A stretch of DNA of 64,000 nucleotides from Speluncibacter jeojiensis (GCF_029589495.1 NZ_JAAIVF010000003.1:186001-250000); one strand, 5' to 3'; counted from the first letter of the stretch, positions 50,711-60,489 are shown. Notes: a model not told the origin generated them from the letters alone. Translations and numbers: made by a program.

Positions 50711-51745
50711 ATGGGCGGAGCGGGCCGCGTCCGGCTGGTGTTGTCCGCCGCCGCGATCGCAAGCGCGGTGGTGGCGGGATGCGCCGCGCCCGGAAGTTCG
50801 TTCGAGGCCGATCCGGCGGTCGTGTCCACCGCCACGGGCACAGCGTTGAATTCACCGGCGTGGTCGTATCGCGAGCATGCGCTGGTCGCGCTCACCGACG
50901 ACCATCGCCTGGTGACGGTGACCGACCCGGACGGATCGCGGCGACCTGTCACGCGCACATCGGCACCGCTCGGGGCCGGCCGCGACATCGAGATCAGCGA
51001 ACTCGACGACCGGCATGTGTTCGTACCGCAGCCGGGCGCCGGCCGTGTCGCCGTCGTCGACCTCGACGGGCTCCGCCCGGTCGGCACACTCACCGCGGGT
51101 CCGGCGCCGGCCTATCTGGCCCAGGACGCCGGCTCCCGGTTGCTGCTCGCGCTCTCGGTCGACGGCACCCATGTGACGCCGGTCGACCTGCACCGACGCA
51201 CGGCGCTGGCCACCGCCGACGTGCCGGGCGATGCCAAGTCGACCATCGACGGGGCCAACCGCGGCGACGTCGTCGAATACCACCTGTACGGACCCGGCGA
51301 GATCGGCTACTACAAGGGTGCGGGCTCACCCCCGCCGCTACGGGGCACATATGCGGTGACTGCAGAGGCGGCCGCCGGCGACGGCGCGAAGGTGACCCGC
51401 ACCTATGTCGCCGGGCCCGGCAGTCGCGAACTCCTGGCGGTCGACGTGCAGCGCGGCGGCGACGGATTGCAGGTGGTCGGGCACGCAGTCCTGCCCGCCC
51501 CGATCCGATTCCTCGGCACCGACGACACCCGCATCTATGCCGCCACCGATCGGGGTCTCGTGGTGCTGCAGTCCGCGTCGTTCACCGGCTACCGGAACTC
51601 CACGATCCCGGTGATCCGCACGATTTCCCTCGCTGACCGTCTCGGCGATGCCGCGGTCTCGGGCATGGCGATCGGCCCGCACCGGGTCTATCTCACCGTC
51701 CGAGGCCAGGACCACGTCCTCGGTGTCGCAAAACCCAGACTTTGA
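50711..51745 (+). CDS. Secreted lipoprotein with beta-propeller-like repeats
   Basis: The 344-residue protein has a lipoprotein signal (lipobox VAGC, Cys 24). Repeated short strands follow, of the YncE/WD-like kind (HVFVPQPGAGRVAVVDLDG, LLLALSVDGTHVTPVDL, IYAATDRGLVVLQ), suggesting a six- or seven-bladed propeller in the cell envelope. No catalytic residues are evident; it may bind a ligand or a protein partner. It is followed 33 bases later by a small gene. Confidence 0.78.
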   Translation: MGGAGRVRLVLSAAAIASAVVAGCAAPGSSFEADPAVVSTATGTALNSPAWSYREHALVALTDDHRLVTVTDPDGSRRPVTRTSAPLGAGRDIEISELDDRHVFVPQPGAGRVAVVDLDGLRPVGTLTAGPAPAYLAQDAGSRLLLALSVDGTHVTPVDLHRRTALATADVPGDAKSTIDGANRGDVVEYHLYGPGEIGYYKGAGSPPPLRGTYAVTAEAAAGDGAKVTRTYVAGPGSRELLAVDVQRGGDGLQVVGHAVLPAPIRFLGTDDTRIYAATDRGLVVLQSASFTGYRNSTIPVIRTISLADRLGDAAVSGMAIGPHRVYLTVRGQDHVLGVAKPRL

Positions 51746-51778
51746 CGGATCACCACCCTCCCGGGATCGGAGAAGAGC

Positions 51779-52114
51779 ATGAGCGTCTCTGACAGCACTG
51801 CGCGGACAGAGGGGTCGGGCAGCCGGCCGATCGGCGTCGACGACGACTTCGCCGTCCTGGACCAGCAGATCCATGCACTCCTCACGCTGGGTGAGAACGA
51901 TGACGTCGCCGACGAGGACGTGTACGACTTCAGCATCCGGTGGGGTACGGCGCTGGCCGGACGGCTTCCCCGGCTCGCGCACTACAGCGCGCTGCACGAA
52001 CTCGACGCCGCCGACGAACGCCATTTCCAGTCCCTCCGCGCGCAGCTGGATTCGATGCGGCCACTGATGCGTCGGTTTTCGCTCGCCACACCCGCACTGG
52101 GGCACGACGACTGA
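51779..52114 (+). CDS. Unidentified 111-residue acidic protein
   Basis: The protein is acidic and helical (FAVLDQQIHALLTLGENDDV and the later FDxSIRWGTALAGRLPRL region) without a signal or membrane helix. I do not recognise a family. GGGATCGGAGAAG precedes the ATG. It follows the lipoprotein on the same strand and likely shares its transcript. Confidence 0.65.
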   Translation: MSVSDSTARTEGSGSRPIGVDDDFAVLDQQIHALLTLGENDDVADEDVYDFSIRWGTALAGRLPRLAHYSALHELDAADERHFQSLRAQLDSMRPLMRRFSLATPALGHDD

Positions 52115-52171
52115 GCCGCGGCGCCCCTGTCGGGCTTGCGACGCGCCGATCCGAGCTCCAGCCCTGCGGAG

Positions 52172-54016
52172 TCAGTAGGGGCATTGCTCATCCTCGCCGT
52201 CCTCGTGGTGCTCGTCGTTGTCCTCTCCTGCGGCTTTACCGCTGTGTCCGAACATGATTCGTAGGTGGTCTTCACGCCGTGCGGTGGCGTCGTCGATGCG
52301 TTGTCGGTTGAGGCGGCGTTCGGTGTGGATGCGGGCGGCGCGGTTCTGGGCGCGGGTCCGGTGGCGGCGGCGCAGGTGCCCATCCTCCGGGCCGGTGTCG
52401 CCAACCCCGTCGGCGTCTTCGACCGGGCCGCGTTCGTTGCCACCGGTGTTCATACCGCCGGGGTCGATGTCGAGCAGGTTGAAGGCCCCGCCGCCGGGTT
52501 GGCGGTACGTGTGCCCGGTCGGCGCGGTGTAGTCGACGTCGCCGTCGGGCCGGCGATGTTGACGCCAGTGGCCGGTGTGTTTCATCCGGTGATGGCGCCG
52601 GCAATACGGGGTGAGGTTGGCTTCGGTGGTCGGCCCACCTGCTGCCGGATTGTTGTGGTCGAACGGGATCCGGTGGTCGAGGTCGCAGTCCCATGCCGGG
52701 ACGTCGCAGTGGGGCCACGCACACGTGCCGAACACGATTCGCATCCACGTGTCGAGCGTCGCTTCAGGACGGTAACGCAGTGCCGAATCCGGTGGCGGTG
52801 CAGCAGTATCGGGTGCAGAGTCGGGTACAGCATCAGCTGCGGCTCCGTAGTCGGCGTCGCTCGCAGCCTCGCTGTCGCCGTCGAGCTCGGGCTCGGACTC
52901 GAGCTCGGGCTCGGGGGAGGCGCCGGCGGCCTGCCGGCCGGGCTGTGTTGCTGCGCTTTGTGTGCGCTTCTGGTCGGCGGCGCTGCGGCCAGGCGGATCG
53001 GTCGCGGGTTCGCTGCTCTCCCCGGCCCTCCCAGCCGGATCGGCGGTAGCAGGAACCTTCACCGGCTTCACGACCGCGCCCTTCGCGAGGTCACGGGCAT
53101 GATCCGCATCGATGACCCCGTAGCCGTCGAGATAGCCGGGCTCCTCGTCCTCACCACACAGGGTCGACTCACGCACCAGCACATGCACCAGTGCCTTGCG
53201 CGCCACCGGGGCCGCATCGGCAGCCGGTTGGGTGCAATCCACCCGACCGCACACGCACGGAAGTTGACTGTTCCCGGAAATCAGGACCATCAGCGCGTCG
53301 GCCTTACGCTGCTCGAACGTCCGCGGATCACGCGGACACACCGTGTTCGCAACCTCCCGCAAACGGCCCTCCAAGATACGCCCGTCGTCGGCGGTCAGCT
53401 TCCCGATCAGCGTGACCATCGCATCCTCACACGGCGAGGTCCCCACAAACCGCTCCCGCTTCGCCCGCACACGCCGTGCCCGCACCCCCGCCGGATCGAC
53501 CTGCACGACCGCCCTGCGCACCGCGTTCGCCAACCGCCGACCCGTCAACCCGACCCCACCACCGGCAGCCGCTGCCCGCACCCGCGCGAGCACCTCCGAT
53601 TCCACCGCGGCCAGATGCTCGTCGTCGACATTGCGGGTCTCACTGTCGATCAACCGCGCCCGATACACATCCAACTCACCCGCAGCCAACGCCTCACGCA
53701 CCCGCGGTAACCGCTCCCGCAACGACAGGCCGAACGCGATCTGGATGCCGGCGAACGCCCGACCCATCGTCAACGCCGCCGACACCTCCGACTCCGCCAA
53801 CTCCTCCCCACACGACGACCAACACCCCGAAGGCAACCCCACCGTCACCTCCGCGTTCCGGCGCACCCCCAACTCCGCCATCAACGCCAACGTGCGCTCC
53901 GCGACCACCGCCTCGAGCCGATGCAGACCCACCATCACATCAACCAGCCGCGCATCGGTGAGCACAGCCGGTGACCCCACCGCGCCGACCACCGAATCCC
54001 GCAACTCGTCGAACAT
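52172..54016 (-). CDS. DUF222/HNH-endonuclease-domain protein (13E12 type)
   Basis: The 614-residue protein has an N-terminal DUF222 domain (about 1-290: MVGLHRLEAVVAERTLALMA, GRILEGRLREVANTVC). An acidic Pro/Glu/Ser-rich linker (about 330-410) precedes a C-terminal HNH nuclease with CDLDHRIPFDHNNPAAGG and YCRRHHRMKH near 470-510. A charged tail follows. The family is multicopy in mycobacteria and relatives (13E12 repeats) and is thought to be a mobile or selfish element. The ATG at 54016 is likely; GTG 54046 is possible. Confidence 0.87.
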   Translation of the reverse strand: MFDELRDSVVGAVGSPAVLTDARLVDVMVGLHRLEAVVAERTLALMAELGVRRNAEVTVGLPSGCWSSCGEELAESEVSAALTMGRAFAGIQIAFGLSLRERLPRVREALAAGELDVYRARLIDSETRNVDDEHLAAVESEVLARVRAAAAGGGVGLTGRRLANAVRRAVVQVDPAGVRARRVRAKRERFVGTSPCEDAMVTLIGKLTADDGRILEGRLREVANTVCPRDPRTFEQRKADALMVLISGNSQLPCVCGRVDCTQPAADAAPVARKALVHVLVRESTLCGEDEEPGYLDGYGVIDADHARDLAKGAVVKPVKVPATADPAGRAGESSEPATDPPGRSAADQKRTQSAATQPGRQAAGASPEPELESEPELDGDSEAASDADYGAAADAVPDSAPDTAAPPPDSALRYRPEATLDTWMRIVFGTCAWPHCDVPAWDCDLDHRIPFDHNNPAAGGPTTEANLTPYCRRHHRMKHTGHWRQHRRPDGDVDYTAPTGHTYRQPGGGAFNLLDIDPGGMNTGGNERGPVEDADGVGDTGPEDGHLRRRHRTRAQNRAARIHTERRLNRQRIDDATARREDHLRIMFGHSGKAAGEDNDEHHEDGEDEQCPY

Positions 54017-54364
54017 GTGATCGACCGTACGCCCGAGGTCCGACACAACCGCCACAGAAGCCCAGCGGCCGACACCGCCACTGCACACACGAATGTCTGT
54101 TCTGCCCAGGTCTGGGTAACTCCTGGTCGTGCACCAACTGTTCGACCTCGCGACACGACCGCGCGGCCGCCGCGGCCGCCACCGCTTCTGCAAGGCCACG
54201 CGGCGTCCATGGTTCTGTGCGAGGGCCGCCGCCGTGGCGGGGCGTACGGCGCCGCCCGGTTGTCGAGCCGGATCACCGGCAGCCGCCCACCCGAGGCGGA
54301 CTCCACCCGATTCTCGGCCCGACACGCCGCGAGCAGGCGACCGAGAGACAAGAATGAAGTAGCG
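54017..54364. promoter_or_regulatory. Divergent region before the NRPS gene
   Basis: These 348 bases separate the DUF222 gene and the NRPS gene and should hold both promoters. No convincing small gene, SigK/SigF pair or palindrome was found. Confidence 0.4.
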
Positions 54365-57300
54365 ATGACCACGCCGGACGACACCGTCACGCGCAGCCGA
54401 ACCACCGCGGCGCGGTGGTTCGCGTTGTCCGCCGGGCAGACCGCGCTCTGGCACGCCCAACAGCTTCTCCCCCAGACCCCGATCTGCATCGCCCAGGTCC
54501 TCGAACTGGACGGACCGCTCGACATCCCTGCTCTGCAGCGGTCCGCGGAGACCGCCGCACACGAGTTGGGGTCGCCGTTCCTGCGGTTCGGCCGCCTCGA
54601 CGGACAGGTGGTGCAACGTGTCGACCACGCGGACGCGCGGTGGCTGCACCTGGTCGACCTCCGCGGCGCGGCCGACCCGACGGCGGCGGCGCGGTCCCTC
54701 GTCGACAGCGACCTGACCACGCCGATCGATCTGTTCTCGGGCGCTCCCGGCCGGTCCACCCTGATGCAGGTCGGCAGCGAGCAGTACTGGTGGTATGCGC
54801 GGGCGCATCACGTCGCCATCGACGGGGTCGGCGCATGGAACGTGCTGCGCCGCGCCGCCGAGTTGTACGACGCCGCCTGGAGCGACCGCCCGCCGCGACC
54901 CGCCGGGGCCCTCACGCTCCCGGAGATCCTCGCCTGGCAGAACGCCTACCGGGCCGCGCCCCGCGCCGTGCGGGACCGCCGCTACTGGGCCGAACGCCTC
55001 GCCGGGTTGCGCGTCGTGCCGTCGCTGACCGGACGGACCGCCGCGCCCGCGCCGTCCCCGCTGACGGCGGCGGGCGCCCTGCCGACCCGACTCGACCGTG
55101 CACTGTCGGACGCCGCCGCCCACCGGAGCGGTGTTCCGGTGCTCGCCCTCACCGCGGTCCTGCTCCATCTGGCGCGGATGAGCGGCGAGCCGGATGTGGT
55201 GGTGTCGCTGCCGGTCAGCGGCCGGACCACCGCCGCGTTGCGACGTTCGGCCGGCATGGTCGCCAACACGGTGCCGGTGCGGGTGCGGGTCGACCCGGAT
55301 CTGCGGGTCGACGAGCTGGTGGCGCGGGTGCAGTCCGCGGTGACCGGTGCACTGCGCCATCAGTTGTACCGGCTCGAGGACATCCGCCGCGATCACGCCG
55401 GTTCGCTGGCCGGTCGCGGCGCCATCGGCCCGCTGGTCGACATCATGATTGTCGACGACCCGCTGACCTTCGGAGCCGCGCGAACCGGGACGCGGGTGCT
55501 GTCCGCCGGCCTCGTCGAGGATCTCGTGGCCAACGTCTACCGGCAGGGGGCCTCGGCGCCCGCACACCTGGACCTGCTCGCCAACCCTCGGCTCCACTCC
55601 CCCACGGATCTGCTCGCGCATCGCGAACACCTGCTGGCCCTGCTCGACGATCTCGCTCACGCCGGCCCCGGAACACGCGCGCACCAACTGGCACCCCACC
55701 GTCCGCCGACGGCGAGCGCCGAGACACGCACGGCCCCTGACACATCAGCACATCTGCTCACCAGTGCGGCTGCGACGCATCGGGACTCGATCGCCATCAG
55801 CGACGACAACCGAACGCTGACCTACGGCGAACTGTGGTCGACGTCGGCCCGGTTGGCGCGGGAACTGATCGGCGCGGGCGCCGGGCCGGAGGAAGTGGTG
55901 GTCGTCGCGGTCGACCGGTCCGAGCCTGCCGGGGTGACCGCCCTGTGGGCGATAGCGCAGACGGGCGCGGCGTGGATGCCGATCGACCCTGCCGCGCCGG
56001 TCGCGCGCATCGCGTGGCTGCTGTCCGACGCCCGCCCGCGCATCGGCATCACCACCGCGCGGCACCGCGGTGCGCTTCCCGACGGTCCGCGCTGGCTGGT
56101 GCTCGACGACCCCGACACCGTCGCCGCGATCGCGGTGCGGCCCGGTCATCCGGTCGCCGACGCCGACCGCGCCCGCCCGCTGCGCCCGGCCAACCTCGCG
56201 TATCTGATCTACACCTCGGGCACCACCGGCACGCCGAAACCCGTTGCCGTCACGCATGCCGGGCTGGCCGCGCTGGCCGCACACGTGGTCGACCGGTTCC
56301 GGGTGACCGACCGCTCACGGGTGCTCGCCGGCCACGCGCCCGGGTTCGACGCGGCGCTGCTCGAACCGCTGGCCGCGGCGGCCGCGGGCGCGGAATTGGT
56401 CCTGCCGCCCGACGGGGTGGTCGGCGGACCGGCGCTGTCGCGACTGCTGGCCACCGAGCGCATCACCCACTACCTGTCCACCCCCGCGGTCCTCGGGACC
56501 CTCGCGCCCGAGCGCCTGCCCGACCTGCGGACGGTGGTCACCGGCGGAGAGGCCTGCCCTCCCGCCGTGGTGGCCGCCTGGGCCCCCGGGCGGCGGCTGA
56601 TCAACAGCTATGGCCCCACCGAGGCGACCGTCGTCGCCACCGACACCGAACCGCTGGACACCACCGGACCCGCCGGTATCGGCACACCGCTACCCGGCAC
56701 CGGCGCTCTCGTCCTCGACCGCCGCCTGCACCTGCTGCCCGACGATGCCCTCGGCGAGCTCTACCTGGCCGGTCCGTCTCTTGCCCGCGGCTACGCCCAC
56801 GACAGTCCCGGCACCGCAAGCACTTTCGTCGCGAACCCCTACGCGTGCGGGGCGCGCATGTACCGTACCGGCGATCTCGTCCGCCGCCGGCGCGACGGCA
56901 CCCTCACGTACCACGGCCGCGTCGACGGTCAGCTGACACTGCGCGGCGTACGCATCGAGCCCGCCGAGATCGAGGCCGCCCTCACCGATCACCCCGATAT
57001 CACCGGCGCCGCAGTCACACTCGCCGCGGGACCGGCCGGCGACCGGCTGACCGCCTACCTCGTCGCGCGTACCCCGCCGACGGACGGACACGTCACGGAC
57101 CTCGCCGCCGCCGCGCTCTCCCACGCCCGGACGCTGCTGCCCGCCCCGCTCGTGCCCACCACCGCGATGCTGATCGAACGCCTCCCGACCACCGCGACCG
57201 GCAAGCTCGACCGCCACCGGTTGCCCGACCCGCCCCGGCCGTCGCCCACGCACACTCCCGCGCGCACCGACACCGAACGGATCGTCGGGGACCTGGCGGC

Positions 57301-58834
57301 ACGACTGCTCGGGATCGAACGGATCGGCCGCTCGGACAACTTGTTCGAGCTCGGCGCGCACTCGCTGACCGCCGCCACCCTCGCCACCGAGCTGGCCGCC
57401 GCCACCGGGGTGACCGTCGGGGTTCGCGACATCTTCGAGTATCCGGTCGTCGCCGACCTCGCCGGCCACCTCGATCACACCCCCGCGTCACCGCACGACG
57501 CGCCCGTCCTGCGCGCACGGCCACGACCGTCGAGCGTCCCGCTGGCGCCGCCGCAGCGTGCCCTGTGGCTGGTCAGCCGGCTCGACCGGGACAGTCCGGT
57601 ACTCAACATGCCGTTCGCGATGCGGCTGCGCGGGTGCCTCGACGTCGGCGCGCTGACGTCCGCACTGCGTGACGTGATCACCCGCCACGAACTGCTGCGC
57701 ACCGCCTTCCCCGTCGATGCCGCCACCGGGGAACCCGTGCAGCGACTGCTGGATGTGGGCGAGGTCGCGCTCGACCTGACCCCGGTCCCGACCTCACCGG
57801 ACGAAGTGCCCGCCGCGATCGCCGCACTGACCTGCACCGGATTCGACATCGCCACCGGGCCGTGCCTGCGGGCCACCCTGCTGCGCCCGCGCCCCGGCGT
57901 GCACGTGCTGGTGCTGACCGTGCACCACCTTGTCGCCGACGGCTGGTCGATGCGTCCCCTGGCCGCCGACCTGACCGTCGCCTATGCCGCCCGAACAGCC
58001 GGTAGCACACCCGCTTTCGCACCACTTCCGGTCACCTACGCCGACTACACGCTCTGGCAGTGGGAATGCCGCACGGCACGCGGCGATCTCGGCACTGCGG
58101 ACGCCCACCACAGCCTTGACCGATCGGCCGATCCGGCGCCGCTGGCCACCGATCGGCCCGCCGGCGCGCGCCGCACCGCCCGCGGCGAGCATGTGCGCGT
58201 CCGCCTCGACGGCGCCGCCTGCCGCCGACTGCAGCGCCTGGCCCGCGACCGTGACGCCACCGCGTTCATGGCCTACCACGCGCTGGTCACGATGTGGATC
58301 CACGGACTCACCGGCGTCGAGGACATCGTGCTCGGCACGCCCTGCGCCGGCCGCGCCGATCCACGCCTGGCCGGACTGGTCGGCATGTTCGCCGGGACCC
58401 TGGAACTACGCACCCCGATCACCGCCACCGACACCTTCGCCGACGTCCTCGGCGCCGTCCGGCGCCGCGATCTCGCCGCGTTCGCGCAGCCCGACACCAC
58501 CCAGGAGTCGATGCTCGAGAATGCCGGCGAGGACGCGCCCCGACCGGCCCAGCTCACGCTGATCGTCCAGCCTGCGACCCGTTTCGCCCCGACACTGGCG
58601 GGGCTGACCGTGGAGGAGATCCCGATCGATCTGCGCGTCGCCAAGTCCGATCTGGCGCTGACCGTCACCGAGCATCACGACGCGGGCGGCGACCTGAGCC
58701 GCGTCGATGCCCGCATCGACTATGCCACCGAACTTTTCGACGACAACACCGCCGACCGGTATCTGGCCGCGCTCGCGCGCCTGGTCACATCGGTGGCCGA
58801 CGCGCCGGACCGTGCGATCGGCACGCTGCCATGA
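54365..58834 (+). CDS. Single-module non-ribosomal peptide synthetase (C-A-T-C)
   Basis: The 1489-residue enzyme has a condensation domain (about 18-440, HHVAIDG at 148), an adenylation domain (about 470-900, core LIYTSGTTGTPKP near 615, YGPTEATVV, YRTGDLVRR) and a carrier domain with phosphopantetheine Ser in LFELGAHSLTAA near 998. A second condensation domain (about 1055-1480, HHLVADG near 1187) ends it, with no thioesterase. The adenylation pocket has FDAALLE at A4; the substrate was not derived. The second condensation domain may release the product onto an amine. It is coupled to the DUF6875 gene by ATGA. Confidence 0.92.
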   Translation: MTTPDDTVTRSRTTAARWFALSAGQTALWHAQQLLPQTPICIAQVLELDGPLDIPALQRSAETAAHELGSPFLRFGRLDGQVVQRVDHADARWLHLVDLRGAADPTAAARSLVDSDLTTPIDLFSGAPGRSTLMQVGSEQYWWYARAHHVAIDGVGAWNVLRRAAELYDAAWSDRPPRPAGALTLPEILAWQNAYRAAPRAVRDRRYWAERLAGLRVVPSLTGRTAAPAPSPLTAAGALPTRLDRALSDAAAHRSGVPVLALTAVLLHLARMSGEPDVVVSLPVSGRTTAALRRSAGMVANTVPVRVRVDPDLRVDELVARVQSAVTGALRHQLYRLEDIRRDHAGSLAGRGAIGPLVDIMIVDDPLTFGAARTGTRVLSAGLVEDLVANVYRQGASAPAHLDLLANPRLHSPTDLLAHREHLLALLDDLAHAGPGTRAHQLAPHRPPTASAETRTAPDTSAHLLTSAAATHRDSIAISDDNRTLTYGELWSTSARLARELIGAGAGPEEVVVVAVDRSEPAGVTALWAIAQTGAAWMPIDPAAPVARIAWLLSDARPRIGITTARHRGALPDGPRWLVLDDPDTVAAIAVRPGHPVADADRARPLRPANLAYLIYTSGTTGTPKPVAVTHAGLAALAAHVVDRFRVTDRSRVLAGHAPGFDAALLEPLAAAAAGAELVLPPDGVVGGPALSRLLATERITHYLSTPAVLGTLAPERLPDLRTVVTGGEACPPAVVAAWAPGRRLINSYGPTEATVVATDTEPLDTTGPAGIGTPLPGTGALVLDRRLHLLPDDALGELYLAGPSLARGYAHDSPGTASTFVANPYACGARMYRTGDLVRRRRDGTLTYHGRVDGQLTLRGVRIEPAEIEAALTDHPDITGAAVTLAAGPAGDRLTAYLVARTPPTDGHVTDLAAAALSHARTLLPAPLVPTTAMLIERLPTTATGKLDRHRLPDPPRPSPTHTPARTDTERIVGDLAARLLGIERIGRSDNLFELGAHSLTAATLATELAAATGVTVGVRDIFEYPVVADLAGHLDHTPASPHDAPVLRARPRPSSVPLAPPQRALWLVSRLDRDSPVLNMPFAMRLRGCLDVGALTSALRDVITRHELLRTAFPVDAATGEPVQRLLDVGEVALDLTPVPTSPDEVPAAIAALTCTGFDIATGPCLRATLLRPRPGVHVLVLTVHHLVADGWSMRPLAADLTVAYAARTAGSTPAFAPLPVTYADYTLWQWECRTARGDLGTADAHHSLDRSADPAPLATDRPAGARRTARGEHVRVRLDGAACRRLQRLARDRDATAFMAYHALVTMWIHGLTGVEDIVLGTPCAGRADPRLAGLVGMFAGTLELRTPITATDTFADVLGAVRRRDLAAFAQPDTTQESMLENAGEDAPRPAQLTLIVQPATRFAPTLAGLTVEEIPIDLRVAKSDLALTVTEHHDAGGDLSRVDARIDYATELFDDNTADRYLAALARLVTSVADAPDRAIGTLP

Positions 58835-59535
58835 CGGTCTCGATGACCGGGCCGCGTACCGGGATCAACTGGATGAACCTGCCGTTCGCCGATCCTCCGG
58901 CGGACTCCCGCGCGCGCGAGTTCGTCGCCTGGTCGCGCTCCTACCTCACCCACCCGCATCCGGGCCTGGGCCGGCCGGGTCCGGTGTGCCCGTTCGCAGC
59001 CCCCGCCATCGCGCACCGGCATCTGTGGGCGGCATTCGTCGACTCCCGGAACTCCCCGTACACCGACAACGACGACGACGCGATGACTCCCCTTGTCGAC
59101 GACATGTACGAACTGTTCGTCACGCTGACCGGGCGCCGGCCCGGCAAGGTCCCGCACGCGCTGGTGACGGTGTTCGAGGGGCTGAACGACAACGCGGTCA
59201 TCGACGCGGCCCAGGCCCGCCACAAGACGCGCTTCGTCGAGCACGGGTTCATGCTCGGCCAGTTCTATGACGGCTGTCCGCAGGAGGGCCTGTGGAACCG
59301 AGACTTCCGGCCGCTGAGCACTCCACTGTCGATGCTGGTGGCGCGCAACATGATGACGACCGATCTGCCGTTCCTGCTCGAGCACCGGGAATGGGTCCGC
59401 GCCTACCTGGACACCTTCGCCCCGAAGTTGCCGTCCGCGCTGCGCGCCACCCTCGCCGACGACATCCACGCCAGCGGCGAGACCGGCATCACCCACAGCC
59501 ATCGCCATCTGATCGGCGACGATCCGGCGCAGTGA
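58831..59535 (+). CDS. DUF6875 protein, NRPS partner
   Basis: The 234-residue protein shows features of the DUF6875 group: CPFAAPAIAHRHLWAAFVD near 50, PHALVTVFEGLNDN near 110, FVEHGFMLGQFYDGCPQEG near 130 and SPMLVARNMMTTDLPFLLEH-like segments later. The reaction is unknown. The start overlaps the NRPS stop by four bases, so the two proteins are made together. It might hydrolyse or tailor the peptide or provide the acceptor amine. Confidence 0.75.
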   Translation: MTVSMTGPRTGINWMNLPFADPPADSRAREFVAWSRSYLTHPHPGLGRPGPVCPFAAPAIAHRHLWAAFVDSRNSPYTDNDDDAMTPLVDDMYELFVTLTGRRPGKVPHALVTVFEGLNDNAVIDAAQARHKTRFVEHGFMLGQFYDGCPQEGLWNRDFRPLSTPLSMLVARNMMTTDLPFLLEHREWVRAYLDTFAPKLPSALRATLADDIHASGETGITHSHRHLIGDDPAQ

Positions 59536-59541
59536 GACGAG

Positions 59542-59575
59542 TCGGCCGCACCGGCGAAGGCGCCGGTGCGGCCGA
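59542..59575. terminator. 15-bp perfect hairpin, convergent
   Basis: TCGGCCGCACCGGCG (59542-59556) pairs perfectly with 59561-59575 across AAGG. It separates the NRPS operon from the converging csbD copy 2. Confidence 0.85.
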
Positions 59576-59588
59576 TACTCCTGGAGGG

Positions 59589-59789
59589 TCAGTTGTCGCC
59601 GGTGAGCTTCTCGGCGACCTCGTTGGCCTTGTCCTTGACCTTCTCCACGCCCTTCTTGAGCGCGGACGAGGCCTGATCCGCCTTGCCCTCGTTCTTCAAG
59701 TCCTCATCGCCCGTTGCCGAGCCCGCGGCTTCCTTCGCGCGACCCTTGACTTCCTCGGCCTTGTTCTCGAACTTGTCACCCACGCTCAT
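59589..59789 (-). CDS. CsbD-family stress protein (copy 2)
   Basis: The 66-residue protein is a standard CsbD: MSVGDKFENKAEEVKGRAKE, then DLKNEGKADQASSALKKGVEK, all charged helix. It is closer to the canonical family than copy 1 at 47440. AAGGAGGTCGGAA precedes the ATG. No SigF -10 box is seen directly upstream, unlike copy 1. Confidence 0.9.
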   Translation of the reverse strand: MSVGDKFENKAEEVKGRAKEAAGSATGDEDLKNEGKADQASSALKKGVEKVKDKANEVAEKLTGDN

Positions 59790-59876
59790 TTCCGACCTCC
59801 TTGTGTTCCACCAACAGAAAGTTCTCGATCCGGCCTGATTCGCGCCGGCGAATTCCCCCTCCCGATCGTCGGCCGA

Positions 59877-60047
59877 TCAGGGGGTTCCGAGCGCCTCGCA
59901 GGCGTCACGAATATGCGCGCGCTCGGCTTTGGCGACCGCATCCATCACCATCTCCGGCCCGCTCTGCGGTACGGAGAAGTCGCCGCCGTCCGGCAGGAGC
60001 GCGGCCTCGAAGGCCGCCGCCTCGGCGGTGGGTCTGAATTCACTCAT
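59877..60047 (-). CDS. Small conserved protein (56 residues), copy 2
   Basis: A short frame on the minus strand, ATG at 60047 and TGA at 59879-59877. It encodes MSEFRPTAEAAAFEAALLPD and ends in DAVAKAERAHIRDACEALGT. The end matches the C-terminus of the 58-residue protein at 11630. GGGCGAACAG precedes the ATG. It lies beside a broken whiB and the STAS gene of the sigF cluster. A GGGTAT box on the same strand (60134-60139) with GTGTA 17 bases before it is a weak SigF-type promoter. Confidence 0.75.
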   Translation of the reverse strand: MSEFRPTAEAAAFEAALLPDGGDFSVPQSGPEMVMDAVAKAERAHIRDACEALGTP

Positions 60048-60211
60048 CTGTTCGCCCTTTCACGTTCCGCGGAGAGCCGGCTGCTGCCCCACCGCGCGGC
60101 GCTTCGTCGCCTGCGGATCAGTTCGACCGACACATACCCACCCACCGCCGTGGTCATACACGCATCTGGATGCCCGATCCTCCGGCGCAGGTCAGAGGGC
60201 GTCGTCGACCT

Positions 60212-60489
60212 TCACGCGGTCGCTGCCCAGTCGTGAGCCCGCTGCCGTTCGCCCTCGGTGAGCCCGCCCCGGACCCCGTACGGCTCGTGAACCGTCAGGG
60301 CGTGACGACGGCATTCACGCAGGACGGGGCACGAACCGCACACGGCCTTCGCCCGAGCCTCTCGCCGGTACCGCGCACGCCGTGTCTCGCCGACCGGGGA
60401 GAAGAAGTGGAAGTATCTACCGACCCCCGACAGGCGACGTCAAACGGCTTCGGCCTGTTTACAACTCGCAGAATCGGGTAGCCAGCCAC
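60212..60489 (-). pseudogene. WhiB-family gene with a one-base deletion (copy 2)
   Basis: The minus strand encodes a second WhiB. An N-terminal frame from GTG 60489 contains the first Cys (VACRGSVDTST). After a shift near 60405-60412 another frame gives the rest: FFSPVGETRRAR, VCGSCPVLREC with the other three Cys, and HEPYGVRGGLTEGE. The total is one base short of a multiple of three. The GVWGG turn of WhiB proteins reads GVRGG. The gene is either recently inactivated or carries a sequencing error. It resembles the intact copy at 11028 closely in the C-terminal half. Confidence 0.8.

Noticed and set aside
52172-55699. 1175-codon minus-strand frame suggesting an extended DUF222 protein
   Set aside because: The part above 54016 is antisense to the NRPS; the DUF222 domain begins at about 54016.
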